Below are positions 50,311 to 58,994 of a stretch of DNA of 64,000 nt, in pieces. Under the pieces are notes generated by a model. That model searched no databases. It was given only the letters and a program-made list of their open reading frames with translations, and was not told where the DNA came from. Each line of letters starts with the position of its first letter. The stretch's first letter is position 1. The position numbers and the translations under genes are program-made. The stretch spans positions 1,240,001 through 1,304,000 of the forward strand of contig NZ_JAMXLE010000001.1 of the NCBI RefSeq assembly GCF_024055895.1. The letters are read 5' to 3'. This DNA comes from Rhizobium sp. L1K21 (GTDB lineage: Bacteria; Pseudomonadota; Alphaproteobacteria; Rhizobiales; Rhizobiaceae).

Positions 50311-51279
50311 ATGCAAAAAGTGATTTACGATACGGACCCCGGCGTTGATGACGCCATGGCGCTCCTGTTCCTGGAAAACCATCCTGATATCGATCTGGTC
50401 GGCATTACCACTGTTTTCGGCAATGCCTATATCGAGGAAACCACCAATAACGCGCTCTTCCTGAAACGCGAATGGAATATTGCCGCCCCTGTTGCCAAAG
50501 GTGCTGGCCAGCATTTCGAGCCCAACCGGGTGAGCCATATTCCCCCGCGCGCCATTCACGGACCAACCGGGCTCGGCCCGATCATCAATCCCGATGTGAC
50601 GGGTCTTGAAACCGATCCGCGCGATGCTCCGCAGTTCATCATCGACACCGTGCGCGCCCACCCGCATGAGATCGTCATCGTCGCCGTTGGCCGCATGACG
50701 AATCTGGCCAACGCGCTGTCGCGTGATCCGGGCATTGCTTCGCTGGTCAAGCAGGTCGTTGTCATGGGCGGTGCATTCGATCACCGCGGCAATGTCACGC
50801 CAGCCGCTGAGGCCAATATCCATGGTGATCCCGAAGCTGCCGACAAGGCTTTCACCGCCCCATGGCCAGTGGTGCTGATCGGGCTCAATATCACGCATCA
50901 AACCTCGATGACGCGGGCTGAACTGGCCTCCATTGCTGAAGCAACCGGCGCACGCGGCAAACTTTTGAACGACCTGAGCCAGGAATATTTCGATTTCTAC
51001 GACCGCATCGGCGACGACAGTTTCGAAGGCATGATCGTGCATGACAGCTGCGCTGCCGTCTATGCTGCGGCACCTGAGCTTTTTGAAACCCGCTCCGGGC
51101 CGGTTCGTGTTGTTTGCGGTGGTATCGCCGACGGTCAGACGATCCAGATGGACGAGCGGATCGGTTTTGGCATGGCGGATGACTGGAGACCGTTCCCCAG
51201 CCAGAAGGTGGTGACGGGCATTGATGCTCCGGCCGTGTTGAAGGTGCTTCGCGAGACGCTGCTTCTCGTCAAAAGCTGA
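50311..51279 (+). CDS. Nucleoside hydrolase (IunH family)
   Basis: A 322-residue ribonucleoside hydrolase. The calcium-site motif is VIYDTDPGVDDAMALL, with VVVMGGAFDHRGNVTPAAEANIHGDPEAA and IVHDSCAAVYA downstream, all typical. It cleaves purine or pyrimidine ribosides to base and ribose. It sits between cobM and cobK inside the cobalamin locus, 55 bp after cobM; a role in freeing bases or a lower ligand is speculation. Start at 50311 (MQKVIYD); a GTG 12 bases earlier is an alternative. Confidence 0.9.
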   Translation: MQKVIYDTDPGVDDAMALLFLENHPDIDLVGITTVFGNAYIEETTNNALFLKREWNIAAPVAKGAGQHFEPNRVSHIPPRAIHGPTGLGPIINPDVTGLETDPRDAPQFIIDTVRAHPHEIVIVAVGRMTNLANALSRDPGIASLVKQVVVMGGAFDHRGNVTPAAEANIHGDPEAADKAFTAPWPVVLIGLNITHQTSMTRAELASIAEATGARGKLLNDLSQEYFDFYDRIGDDSFEGMIVHDSCAAVYAAAPELFETRSGPVRVVCGGIADGQTIQMDERIGFGMADDWRPFPSQKVVTGIDAPAVLKVLRETLLLVKS

Positions 51280-51288
51280 TTGACGGCT

Positions 51289-51963
51289 TCAGCGGCCAAT
51301 CATGATAACGGGCAGCCCCATCTCGCGGGCTGCCACAATTTTTGCATAGGCCCCTTTGCCACCGGAGTTGCGGCAAACGATGTGGGTGATATCGTTTTCG
51401 CTTAGGAGGGCAGCTTCTTCATTCGGGTTGCTCGATGGCTTTGCCGCTATCAGCCTGTAGCTTGAAAAGGGCAGCTCCGTTTCCGGCATGTCCACCATTC
51501 GGATTAAGAAGTGGCAATCGTTTCGTTTCGTGAAGGCGCCGATATATTGTCTGCCAAGGGCGAGAAAAACGCGGGCACCGGAGGGCAGAGCGTTGGCGGC
51601 TTCTTCCAGCGAGCCGACGTCGATCCATCGGTCGCCATCCTGTTTTCCCCATGGCGCGCGCATGCGCACTTCAAGCACAGTCCCTGTTTCCTGACAGGCG
51701 AAAGCCGCATTGGCTGAAATGGTTTTCGCGAAGGGATGGGTGACGTCGATAACCTTCTCAATCTCATTTGTGCGGATAAATTCAGCCAGCCCCTTTGCGC
51801 CGCCAAAGCCACCGATCCGCACTTTTCCGGCAAGGGGAGCAGGCTCCTTCGTGCGGCCGGCCAGTGAGGTCGTCACATCCCATTTGCCACTTTGTTCAAG
51901 TTCCGCAGCCAGTTCGGCGGCCTCGCGCGTGCCGCCGAGAATAAGCACCTTCTTAAGGGGCAT
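51289..51963 (-). CDS. cobK: Precorrin-6A reductase
   Basis: A 224-residue CobK/CbiJ: KVLILGGTREAAELAAELEQ (Rossmann start), VIDVTHPFAKTISANA and THIVCRNSGGKGAYAKI are diagnostic. It reduces C18-C19 of precorrin-6A or Co-precorrin-6A using a nicotinamide cofactor. It overlaps the end of cbiD by 11 bp on the same strand, so the two are translationally coupled and transcribed opposite to the rest of the locus. Confidence 0.94.
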   Translation of the reverse strand: MPLKKVLILGGTREAAELAAELEQSGKWDVTTSLAGRTKEPAPLAGKVRIGGFGGAKGLAEFIRTNEIEKVIDVTHPFAKTISANAAFACQETGTVLEVRMRAPWGKQDGDRWIDVGSLEEAANALPSGARVFLALGRQYIGAFTKRNDCHFLIRMVDMPETELPFSSYRLIAAKPSSNPNEEAALLSENDITHIVCRNSGGKGAYAKIVAAREMGLPVIMIGR

Positions 51964-53101
51964 GGGCGAGTATCTTTCCCTGCCGGTCGACAATCAGAAT
52001 ACCGGCGCGCACGGGTGCGTCGCGCAGCGTTGATTGGGCAAAGGCGCGTGCCTTTTCGGCAATCAATGGCGCGAGTTCGATGCCGGATTCGCGAGTCATT
52101 TCCAGAACTTCAAGCGCGGTGTTCGCATTTTGAATCCGCTCCTTCAGATTTTGATTCAAGATATCTGGCGAGACCAGTGAAATGAAGAAATCCATATCGA
52201 CCTGACTGCGCCCTGAATGCAGATCAAGTGCACCTTGGGCAAGCTTCGATATCTTCGCAAATCCACCGGCGATCGTCAGCTTTTCGACCGGGTGCGCGCG
52301 GACATATTTTAGAAAGCCGCCAGCGAAATCACCCATATCGATCAGAGCGCCGTCCGGCAGTTCCAGATATTCCTGTGCAGTCTTTTCAGACGTCGCACCG
52401 GTGGAGCCCAGAAGGTGGTTCAGCCCTTCGGCGCGCGCCACATCCACACCCCGATGGATGGAGTGAATCCAGGCCGAACATGAGAAAGGCCTGACAATTC
52501 CGGTGGTGCCGAGGATCGACAATCCACCCACAATGCCAAGCCGCGGGTTCCAGGTCTTTTCGGCCAGTTCCTTGCCGCCAGGAATGGAGATCGTCACTTC
52601 CAGGTCCGCGGGCAATCCGGCTTCTGCACAGAGGGCAGTAAGCTCCGCCGTCAACATGGAGCGAGGAACGGGATTGATCGCTGCCTGCCCAGGTTCAATA
52701 GGCAGGCCTGCCTTGGTGACAGTGCCAACACCGTTGCCTGCCTTGAAGTGAATGCCGCTTGACGGTTTGAGCGGGCGCACGGCGGCAATGACAGTTGCCC
52801 CATGGGTTACATCGGGGTCGTCGCCTGCATCTTTCACCACGCCTGCCATGGCATAACCGTCGCCCAGCGTTTCGAAAGCCAGTGCAAATTCCGGTGTCTC
52901 CCCGCCGGGCAGCGTGATGGCGACGGGATCTGGGAATTCACCGGTGATCAGCGCGGCAAGGGCCGCCTTTGCGGCAGCGGTAGCGCAGGCACCGGTGGTC
53001 CAGCCGGTGCGCAGTGCTTGCTGGGACGGTTCGGCAATTTCGTCTTTGTCATTTTCGGTGCTGGCGTTCATGGCGCGAATATAGTCGGGCTTATGCGCCA
53101 T
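51953..53101 (-). CDS. cbiD: Cobalt-precorrin-5B C1-methyltransferase
   Basis: A 382-residue CbiD (start may instead be the ATG 30 bases later). Signatures are LRTGWTTGACATAAAKAALAAL near residue 31 and later GIVGGLSILGTTGIVRPFS. CbiD methylates C1 of Co-precorrin-5B in the cobalt-early pathway, in the place taken by CobF in the oxygen-dependent route. Finding it with cobK, and without cobF or cobG, bears on which route the organism uses. Divergent from cobA. Confidence 0.94.
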   Translation of the reverse strand: MAHKPDYIRAMNASTENDKDEIAEPSQQALRTGWTTGACATAAAKAALAALITGEFPDPVAITLPGGETPEFALAFETLGDGYAMAGVVKDAGDDPDVTHGATVIAAVRPLKPSSGIHFKAGNGVGTVTKAGLPIEPGQAAINPVPRSMLTAELTALCAEAGLPADLEVTISIPGGKELAEKTWNPRLGIVGGLSILGTTGIVRPFSCSAWIHSIHRGVDVARAEGLNHLLGSTGATSEKTAQEYLELPDGALIDMGDFAGGFLKYVRAHPVEKLTIAGGFAKISKLAQGALDLHSGRSQVDMDFFISLVSPDILNQNLKERIQNANTALEVLEMTRESGIELAPLIAEKARAFAQSTLRDAPVRAGILIVDRQGKILAHAP

Positions 53102-53263
53102 GCAAATGCACTTTCATCCTCTTTGACTTTGGAAGCGGATGATTTTTTGGGCTGTTTTCCGCTTTTCGCGCCCCACAGATATGGTGCAATGTTGACGGTC
53201 AAAGGACCGCGCAAGTCGCGTTTGCGCGTTGCATTTTGCGGCGGGCGAAAATAAAGTTTTTGG

Positions 53264-54106
53264 ATGATGGAAAAACTGTTTGCGACGCTTGCAGATCTTG
53301 AGCCAGGTACAGTGTGGCTGGCCGGTGCCGGTCCAGGCGATCCGGGGCTGTTGTCGTTGCTGGTCGTCAAGGCTTTGGGACAGGCCGATATTGTGGTGCA
53401 TGACGCGCTGGTCAGCGATGCATGCCTTGGCCTGGTGCGTGATGATGCGGTGCTGGAATATGCCGGCAAGCGCGGCGGCAAGCCGTCCGCCAAGCAGCGC
53501 GATATCTCTTTGCGTCTCGTGGAACTGGCCAAGGATGGCAAGCGTGTCCTGCGGCTGAAGGGCGGAGACCCCTTCGTGTTCGGGCGTGGCGGCGAAGAGG
53601 CCATGACGCTGGTTGAGCATGGCGTTCCCTTCCGCATCGTGCCGGGAATCACTGCGGGAATCGGGGGGCTTGCCTATGCCGGCATTCCCGTCACGCACCG
53701 CGAGGTCAATCATGCGGTAACCTTTCTCACCGGTCATGATTCGTCAGGCATCATTCCAGACCGCATCAATTGGGAGGCGCTTGGGAAGGGCTCGCCGGTT
53801 CTCGTCATGTATATGGCGATGAAGCACATTGCGCAGATCAGTGCCAATTTGATTGCGGCGGGCCGCTCGCCGGATGAGCCGGTGGCCTTTGTCTGTAATG
53901 CCGCAACTTCAAAGCAGACTGTTCTCGAAACAACACTTTCCCAGGCCGAAGCCGATGTTGCCGCGTCGGGAATTGAACCGCCGGCCATCGTTGTCGTCGG
54001 CGAGGTCGTGCGTTTCCGAAAGGCCATGGACTGGCAAGGTGCGCTGGCCGGTCGCGAGCTGACCCTTGACGGGCTGATTTCAGAGGCAGTGAAGGCAGCG
54101 GAATGA
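53264..54106 (+). CDS. cobA: Uroporphyrinogen-III C-methyltransferase
   Basis: A 280-residue single-function SUMT: VWLAGAGPGDPGLLSLLVVKAL, YAGKRGGKPSAKQRDISLRLVELA, RLKGGDPFVFGRGGEEAMTL and VPGITAGIGGLAYAGIPVTHRE. It methylates uroporphyrinogen III at C2 and C7 to precorrin-2, the entry point to siroheme and cobalamin. There is no CysG oxidase/ferrochelatase domain. Two consecutive ATGs open the frame. It overlaps cobB by ATGA. Confidence 0.95.
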   Translation: MMEKLFATLADLEPGTVWLAGAGPGDPGLLSLLVVKALGQADIVVHDALVSDACLGLVRDDAVLEYAGKRGGKPSAKQRDISLRLVELAKDGKRVLRLKGGDPFVFGRGGEEAMTLVEHGVPFRIVPGITAGIGGLAYAGIPVTHREVNHAVTFLTGHDSSGIIPDRINWEALGKGSPVLVMYMAMKHIAQISANLIAAGRSPDEPVAFVCNAATSKQTVLETTLSQAEADVAASGIEPPAIVVVGEVVRFRKAMDWQGALAGRELTLDGLISEAVKAAE

Positions 54107-55407
54107 GCGGGCTCCTGATTGCCGCGCCCTCGTCGGGGTCGGGCAAAACTTCCCTGACACTCGGGCTCTTGCGTGCGCTTCGCCGTCTCGGCATTGAGGC
54201 GGCCCCCGGCAAGGCGGGGCCGGACTATATCGACCCGGCCTTTCATGCTGCGGCATCTGGAACCGCCTGCCTCAATTTCGACCCATGGGCCATGCGCCCT
54301 GAATTCTTGCGCGTGCAGGCGGCTCAGCACGCCAAGGACAGGCCGCTCATCGTGGAAGCGATGATGGGTCTTTATGATGCTGCAGCGGATGGTTCGGGTT
54401 CGCCGGCCGATCTGGCGGCACTTCTGGGTCTGAATATCATCCTCGTCGTTGATTGCGCGCGTATGTCGCATTCTGTGGCGGCTCTCGTGCGCGGGTTCAT
54501 GATCCACAGGCCCGATATCAACGTCGCCGGCGTGATCCTGAACCGGGTCGGCAGCGAACGCCATGAGGCCATGTTGCGTTCGGCGCTCGATGCAGCCGGT
54601 ATTCGCGTCTTTGGCGCGGTGGTCAGCGATCCCGCCATGCAGCTGCCGGAGCGGCATCTGGGGCTTGTTCAGGCGGGCGAACACGCCGGTCTTGAGCGGT
54701 TTATCGAACATGCCGCAGACCTTGTCGAGCTTTCGGTGGATATGGATGCGCTGCTTGGCCTTGCCGGTGAACGTCACGCGTTCAAGACAGGTGATGCCGT
54801 GTCTTCAATTCCACCGCTTGGCAATCGCATTGCCGTTGCGCGGGATCTTGCCTTCGCCTTTTCCTATGAGCATCTCCTGCGAGGCTGGCGGAATGCCGGC
54901 GCTGAAATCACCTTTTTCTCGCCGCTCAGCGATCACGGCCCTGATGAACAGGCCGATGCGATTTATCTTCCGGGCGGTTACCCTGAGCTTCATGCGGGCC
55001 GTCTTGCCGCTGCCAGTCATTTCAAGGCAGGCATGCTGGCCGCTCACGAGCACAATACCCGCATCTATGGCGAGTGCGGGGGCTATATGGTGCTGGGGGA
55101 AGGGCTGATTTCCGCCGATGGCACGCGCCATGCCATGCTTGGTCTTCTGCCGGTGATCACGACATTTGCGGAGCGCAAGCGTCATCTCGGTTACCGCGTT
55201 GTCGAGCCGGTTTCGCATTCCTTCTTTGCTGAAACGATGACGGCGCATGAGTTTCATTATTCCACTGTGGTCGCAGAAGGTCCTGGCGAGCCTCTGTTTA
55301 CGGCGCGCGATGCGGTGGGAACGTCGCTTGGAACATGCGGTCTGCGCCTGGGCAAGGTTGCCGGCTCCTATATGCATCTCGTCGACATTGCCGGGAGTGT
55401 TGAATGA
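54103..55407 (+). CDS. cobB: Cobyrinic/hydrogenobyrinic acid a,c-diamide synthase
   Basis: A 434-residue CobB/CbiA amidotransferase. N-terminal P-loop domain: LLIAAPSSGSGKTSLTLGLLRAL and GKAGPDYIDPAFH; C-terminal glutaminase domain: YLPGGYPELHA and the nucleophile cysteine in YGECGGYMVLGEGL. It amidates carboxylates a and c using glutamine and ATP. It starts by ATGA overlap with cobA and ends overlapping cobC in the same way. Confidence 0.95.
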   Translation: MSGLLIAAPSSGSGKTSLTLGLLRALRRLGIEAAPGKAGPDYIDPAFHAAASGTACLNFDPWAMRPEFLRVQAAQHAKDRPLIVEAMMGLYDAAADGSGSPADLAALLGLNIILVVDCARMSHSVAALVRGFMIHRPDINVAGVILNRVGSERHEAMLRSALDAAGIRVFGAVVSDPAMQLPERHLGLVQAGEHAGLERFIEHAADLVELSVDMDALLGLAGERHAFKTGDAVSSIPPLGNRIAVARDLAFAFSYEHLLRGWRNAGAEITFFSPLSDHGPDEQADAIYLPGGYPELHAGRLAAASHFKAGMLAAHEHNTRIYGECGGYMVLGEGLISADGTRHAMLGLLPVITTFAERKRHLGYRVVEPVSHSFFAETMTAHEFHYSTVVAEGPGEPLFTARDAVGTSLGTCGLRLGKVAGSYMHLVDIAGSVE

Positions 55408-56405
55408 CCGGTTCGGGCGTCTTTCACGGCGGTGGCATCGATGCGGCGGCTGCGCGTTACGGTCGTCCGGTCGAGGAATGGCTCGATCTTTCGACGGGGA
55501 TCAATCCTTGTGCGCCGCCGCTTCCGGACATCCCTGCTTCCGTCTGGCAGCGACTGCCCGATAGTGATCTGATCGCAGCGGCGCGTCACACTGCGGCGCG
55601 CTATTATGGTTCGGGCGCTATATTGCCGATTGCAGCGGGCGGGACGCAGATGCTCATTCGGGCCTTGGCGAACCGTGCTGATGTCAACCGACGGATTGCG
55701 GTTTTGGCGCCGACTTATGGCGAGTATCAGCAGGTTTTTGCCGATAGCGGTTTTGCGGTCGATTTTGTCAGCGTGGCGGACGCCATATCGCCGGCGCATG
55801 GTCTTGCCGTGATCGTGAACCCCAATAATCCTGACGGGCGAGTCTTTTCGCGGGACGAACTGCTCCGCCTTTGTGAACGGCTGTCTGAAACGGGCACGAT
55901 CCTGGTTGTCGATGAGGCGTTCGCCGATCTGGAGCCGGCGTTGAGTATGGCCCGTGCAACGGAGCGTTTCTCCAATCTGGTGGTTCTGCGCTCTTTCGGC
56001 AAATTCTTCGGCTATGCGGGTTTGCGTCTGGCCTTTGCAATTTCCGGTGATGAACACGGCCCCGCAATTGAACGCATTTTGGGGCCCTGGCCGGTTTCCG
56101 GCCCGGCGCTTGTTATTGCCGATGCGCTGATGCGGCAGGACCATGAACAGCTGCGTCTGACCATCAGGGAAAGGCGGGCTGCGCTGGAAACGGTTCTGGA
56201 AGAGGCCGGTTTTCCTGTCATTGGCGGAACGGACCTCTTTGCGCTTATTGGCTGCCAAGATGCAAGGGCTGTTTTCGAACACCTGGCGGGTGAGGGGATT
56301 TTGACGCGTGCATTCGACTATCGTCCGGATTGGCTGCGTGTCGGTCTGTTTGCACGGGATGAGGACGGCCTGCGCCTTCTGTCCGCGTTGAAGGCGTTTG
56401 GCTGA
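55404..56405 (+). CDS. cobC: L-threonine-O-3-phosphate decarboxylase-like PLP enzyme
   Basis: A 333-residue class I/II aminotransferase-fold PLP enzyme. It has WLDLSTGINPCAPPLP at the N-terminus, VDEAFADLEP for the PLP-ring Asp and the Schiff-base lysine in VLRSFGKFFGYAGLRL. This is CobC (CobD in Salmonella), which makes the aminopropanol phosphate linker. It is followed 2 bp later by cobD, the enzyme that attaches it. Confidence 0.93.
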   Translation: MTGSGVFHGGGIDAAAARYGRPVEEWLDLSTGINPCAPPLPDIPASVWQRLPDSDLIAAARHTAARYYGSGAILPIAAGGTQMLIRALANRADVNRRIAVLAPTYGEYQQVFADSGFAVDFVSVADAISPAHGLAVIVNPNNPDGRVFSRDELLRLCERLSETGTILVVDEAFADLEPALSMARATERFSNLVVLRSFGKFFGYAGLRLAFAISGDEHGPAIERILGPWPVSGPALVIADALMRQDHEQLRLTIRERRAALETVLEEAGFPVIGGTDLFALIGCQDARAVFEHLAGEGILTRAFDYRPDWLRVGLFARDEDGLRLLSALKAFG

Positions 56406-56407
56406 TC

Positions 56408-57382
56408 ATGTTTGCATTTCGCTTCACCTGCCTTTTTCTGGCTTTGATGATCGACCGCGTGATCGGCGATCCGCATTGGCTGTGGTCGCGTTTGCCACAT
56501 CCGGTCGTGGCGTTTGGAAAGGTGATCGACTTTTTCGATCACCACTTGAACATCAAGGGCAATACGCCCCAGAAGCTGAAGCTGGCTGGGGCCATCTCGA
56601 TCGTTCTTGCCCTGACGAGTGCGTTTCTTGTCGGCTACGCCCTCGGGTCATTATTCTGGACACTCGGGCTTCTGGGGCTCGTGCTTGAAGCCATCGTTGT
56701 TTCGGTGTTTTTGGCGCAAAAGAGCCTTGCTGATCATGTCCGCGCCGTTGCCGATGCGCTTGAGGATGAAGGCCTGGAGGCGGGCCGCCGGGCCGTGTCC
56801 ATGATCGTCGGGCGCGATCCGAACGTGCTCGACGAAGCGGCCGTCAGCCGCGCGGCGATAGAAAGCCTTGCGGAGAATTTCTCTGACGGTATTGCAGCGC
56901 CGGTATTCTGGTATGTCGTGCTCGGCCTGCCGGGGCTTTTGGCCTACAAGATGCTGAACACCGCCGATTCCATGATCGGCCACAGAAACGACAAATATCT
57001 CCATTTCGGCTGGGCCTCTGCGCGGCTCGATGATCTTGCAAACTGGCTGCCCGCCCGTCTTTCCATCCTCGCCATCGCCTTTGGGGCACTCACGACCGGG
57101 AAGGGCGCTATGGCATCGCTGCTAACGGCGTTGCGCGATCACCGCATCCACCGTTCGCCGAATGCGGGCTCGCCGGAAGGTGCCATGGCCGGAGCGCTTG
57201 GTATTCGTCTTGCCGGTCCGCGCATCTATGGCGGCGAGAGGGTCGATGAGCCCTTTATCAATGCTGAAGGCCGCGATGGAGCCTCCCCGGGGGATATCCG
57301 TTCGGGATTAAGGGTGTTCGGCGGCGCTTGCAGCATCCTTTCCATTGCAGCCGGCGTGCTGGCGCTGATCACGCTCTTGTGA
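56408..57382 (+). CDS. cobD: Adenosylcobinamide-phosphate synthase
   Basis: A 324-residue inner-membrane CbiB/CobD. It has ALMIDRVIGDPHWLWSRLPHPVVAFG at the N-terminus, ESLAENFSDGIAAPVFWYVVLGLPGLLAYKMLNTADSMIGH in the middle and HRSPNAGSPEGAMAGALG near the end, with about five membrane helices. It condenses cobyric acid with aminopropanol (phosphate). It is the last gene of the cobA-cobD run. Confidence 0.95.
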   Translation: MFAFRFTCLFLALMIDRVIGDPHWLWSRLPHPVVAFGKVIDFFDHHLNIKGNTPQKLKLAGAISIVLALTSAFLVGYALGSLFWTLGLLGLVLEAIVVSVFLAQKSLADHVRAVADALEDEGLEAGRRAVSMIVGRDPNVLDEAAVSRAAIESLAENFSDGIAAPVFWYVVLGLPGLLAYKMLNTADSMIGHRNDKYLHFGWASARLDDLANWLPARLSILAIAFGALTTGKGAMASLLTALRDHRIHRSPNAGSPEGAMAGALGIRLAGPRIYGGERVDEPFINAEGRDGASPGDIRSGLRVFGGACSILSIAAGVLALITLL

Positions 57383-57441
57383 ATTCTTGTGGTTGATTTT
57401 TAGTCGGATTCGGGGAAACTGGCGTAAATGCGGCGGTTTTG

Positions 57442-57470
57442 TGACGTTTTTACGTGCTGATTAAACGTCA
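57442..57470. promoter_or_regulatory. Inverted repeat upstream of the L,D-transpeptidase gene
   Basis: A perfect dyad TGACGTTT-N13-AAACGTCA lies 69 bp before the start codon of the L,D-transpeptidase gene. It could be an operator or a leader hairpin. Confidence 0.4.
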
Positions 57471-57538
57471 TGAAACCAGTTTGGTGTATTGCACCATTCA
57501 CACAAGTGGGACTGAACAAGTGTTTTCCGGAGGGAAGA

Positions 57539-57967
57539 ATGCGTAAACTGGTACTTGTGGCTGCGGCCGCCATTGCTCTCGGGGTGTCGGCAGCGTCTGC
57601 CAATGCCGCCAATATCACTGCCCAGATCGATATTTCCGATCAGACAATGACGGTCTACAAAAACGGCTTTCGCCAGTACAAGTGGAAAGTGTCAACGGCA
57701 CGCAAGGGCTATCACACGCCGACCGGCCAATACACGGTGAAGTGGCTTTCCAAAAACCATCGCTCGCGCAAATACAACAATGCGCCCATGCCCTATTCGC
57801 TGTTTTTCCACGGCGGTTATGCCGTGCACGGCACCACTGATTTGAAGCGGCTTGGCAGTCCGGCCTCACATGGCTGCGTTCGTCTCGACCCGAAGAATGC
57901 GGCGACGCTCTTCAGTCTCGCCGAGCAAAACGGACTGAAACAGACCAAGATTATTATCCGGGAATAG
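57539..57967 (+). CDS. Periplasmic L,D-transpeptidase (YkuD family)
   Basis: A 142-residue exported protein. The signal peptide ends at ASANA (residue 23), followed by a compact YkuD domain with the catalytic signature H97 and S110-H111-G112-C113-V114-R115. It forms 3-3 cross-links in peptidoglycan or attaches proteins to it, an activity important at the poles of Hyphomicrobiales. It is about as short as the family gets, a catalytic domain only. GGAGGGAAG precedes the ATG and a strong terminator follows. Confidence 0.92.
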   Translation: MRKLVLVAAAAIALGVSAASANAANITAQIDISDQTMTVYKNGFRQYKWKVSTARKGYHTPTGQYTVKWLSKNHRSRKYNNAPMPYSLFFHGGYAVHGTTDLKRLGSPASHGCVRLDPKNAATLFSLAEQNGLKQTKIIIRE

Positions 57968-57987
57968 TCGTTTGCCATTCTGACAGC

Positions 57988-58016
57988 AAAACGCCCGGTT
58001 TTTCCGGGCGTTTGTT
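57988..58016 (+). terminator. Rho-independent terminator after the L,D-transpeptidase gene
   Basis: The stem AAACGCCCGG/CCGGGCGTTT has a short T-rich loop and is followed by GTTG. It lies between convergent genes. Confidence 0.82.
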
Positions 58017-58059
58017 GCATAGCATTAAACTACCACTCGGGTGGAGGTCTCTGACTTTC

Positions 58060-58830
58060 TTAGTCGATATCGGCAGCATCGCGCAGGCGATCGAGACTGT
58101 GGCAGGTCAAATGCCGGTTGTTCTCAATCGTGATCACGCCGTCACGGCGCAGCTTCGTCATCTGCCGGCTGACGGTTTCAATTGTCAGGCCCAGGAAGTC
58201 GGCAATATCGGCGCGTGTGAGCGGGAGATCGAAGCTGAAGCTTTCCTCTTCCTCAGGGTTGATGTTGGAAACGATGAGGTAGAGGAAACTTGCGACCTTT
58301 TCGCGCGCCGTCTTGCGGCCAAGCGTCAGCATCCAGTCGCGTGCCTCATCGAGTTCTTTCAGCGCCTGCTGATGCAACTTGTGCTCGAGACCGGGTGATT
58401 CGGTAATCATCCGGTCGATCACGCCTTTCGGGATCGAACACAGTTCGGTGTCGACGGCTGCTTCCGCGCTGATCTGGCTTTCGCTCAGGAAAGGGCGGCC
58501 CAAGAAATCTGGCGCAAATTGCAGGCCGACGATCTGCTGGCGGCCGTCCGCCATCATCTTGGACAGTTTTACAACGCCATTCAGCACATTCGAATAAGAG
58601 GTGGTGGCTTCGCCCTGTCCGACAATTTCGCTGCCCGCCTTGATTCTGCGGCGTTTGGAGTGCTTGTTCAGTTCGATGAGCTGATCCACGTTCAAGGCGC
58701 CGCAAACGCCGCCGTGGCGGGCCTCGCAGGAGCGGCAAAGCGCGGGAATGTCCGAATTATGAATGTCCAGACGATTTGCCTGCATGTCATTTGCTACGGT
58801 CATTTTGTTCGGTATGGTCATTTGATCCAT
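58060..58830 (-). CDS. fnrN: FnrN-type oxygen-sensing Crp/Fnr regulator
   Basis: A 256-residue Crp-family regulator. Three N-terminal cysteines (C32, C35, C43; CxxC-x7-C) plus C131 give the 4Fe-4S ligand set of FNR/FnrN. A cyclic-nucleotide-like barrel (about 50-160) and a C-terminal HTH (LTRADIADFLGLTIETVSRQMTKLRRDG) follow. When oxygen is low the cluster holds the dimer and it binds TTGAT-N4-ATCAA. Such a box lies in its own upstream region, shared with hemN. The ATG at 58830 follows GGGAG at short spacing; one upstream and one downstream ATG are alternatives. Confidence 0.9.
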   Translation of the reverse strand: MDQMTIPNKMTVANDMQANRLDIHNSDIPALCRSCEARHGGVCGALNVDQLIELNKHSKRRRIKAGSEIVGQGEATTSYSNVLNGVVKLSKMMADGRQQIVGLQFAPDFLGRPFLSESQISAEAAVDTELCSIPKGVIDRMITESPGLEHKLHQQALKELDEARDWMLTLGRKTAREKVASFLYLIVSNINPEEEESFSFDLPLTRADIADFLGLTIETVSRQMTKLRRDGVITIENNRHLTCHSLDRLRDAADID

Positions 58831-58935
58831 TTTCTCCCGGCCACGTTGATGGCGCTTTGCATCAGAAAATGACAGGCCACAGAAATTTGGCAATCGTCAT
58901 TTCTGAGTTGTACAGGATCGCCTGCGCTTGGAATT

Positions 58936-58949
58936 GATCAGGATCAAAT
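58936..58949. promoter_or_regulatory. FNR box between fnrN and hemN
   Basis: A perfect TTGATcaggATCAA dyad lies 46 bp before the hemN start and about 105 bp before the fnrN start. It is well placed for activation of hemN and autoregulation of fnrN, the arrangement known in rhizobia. Confidence 0.9.
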
Positions 58950-58994
58950 TCTTCCAGGCTTTTGTGTCATAAAACGCTCCCAAGGAGAATTTAC

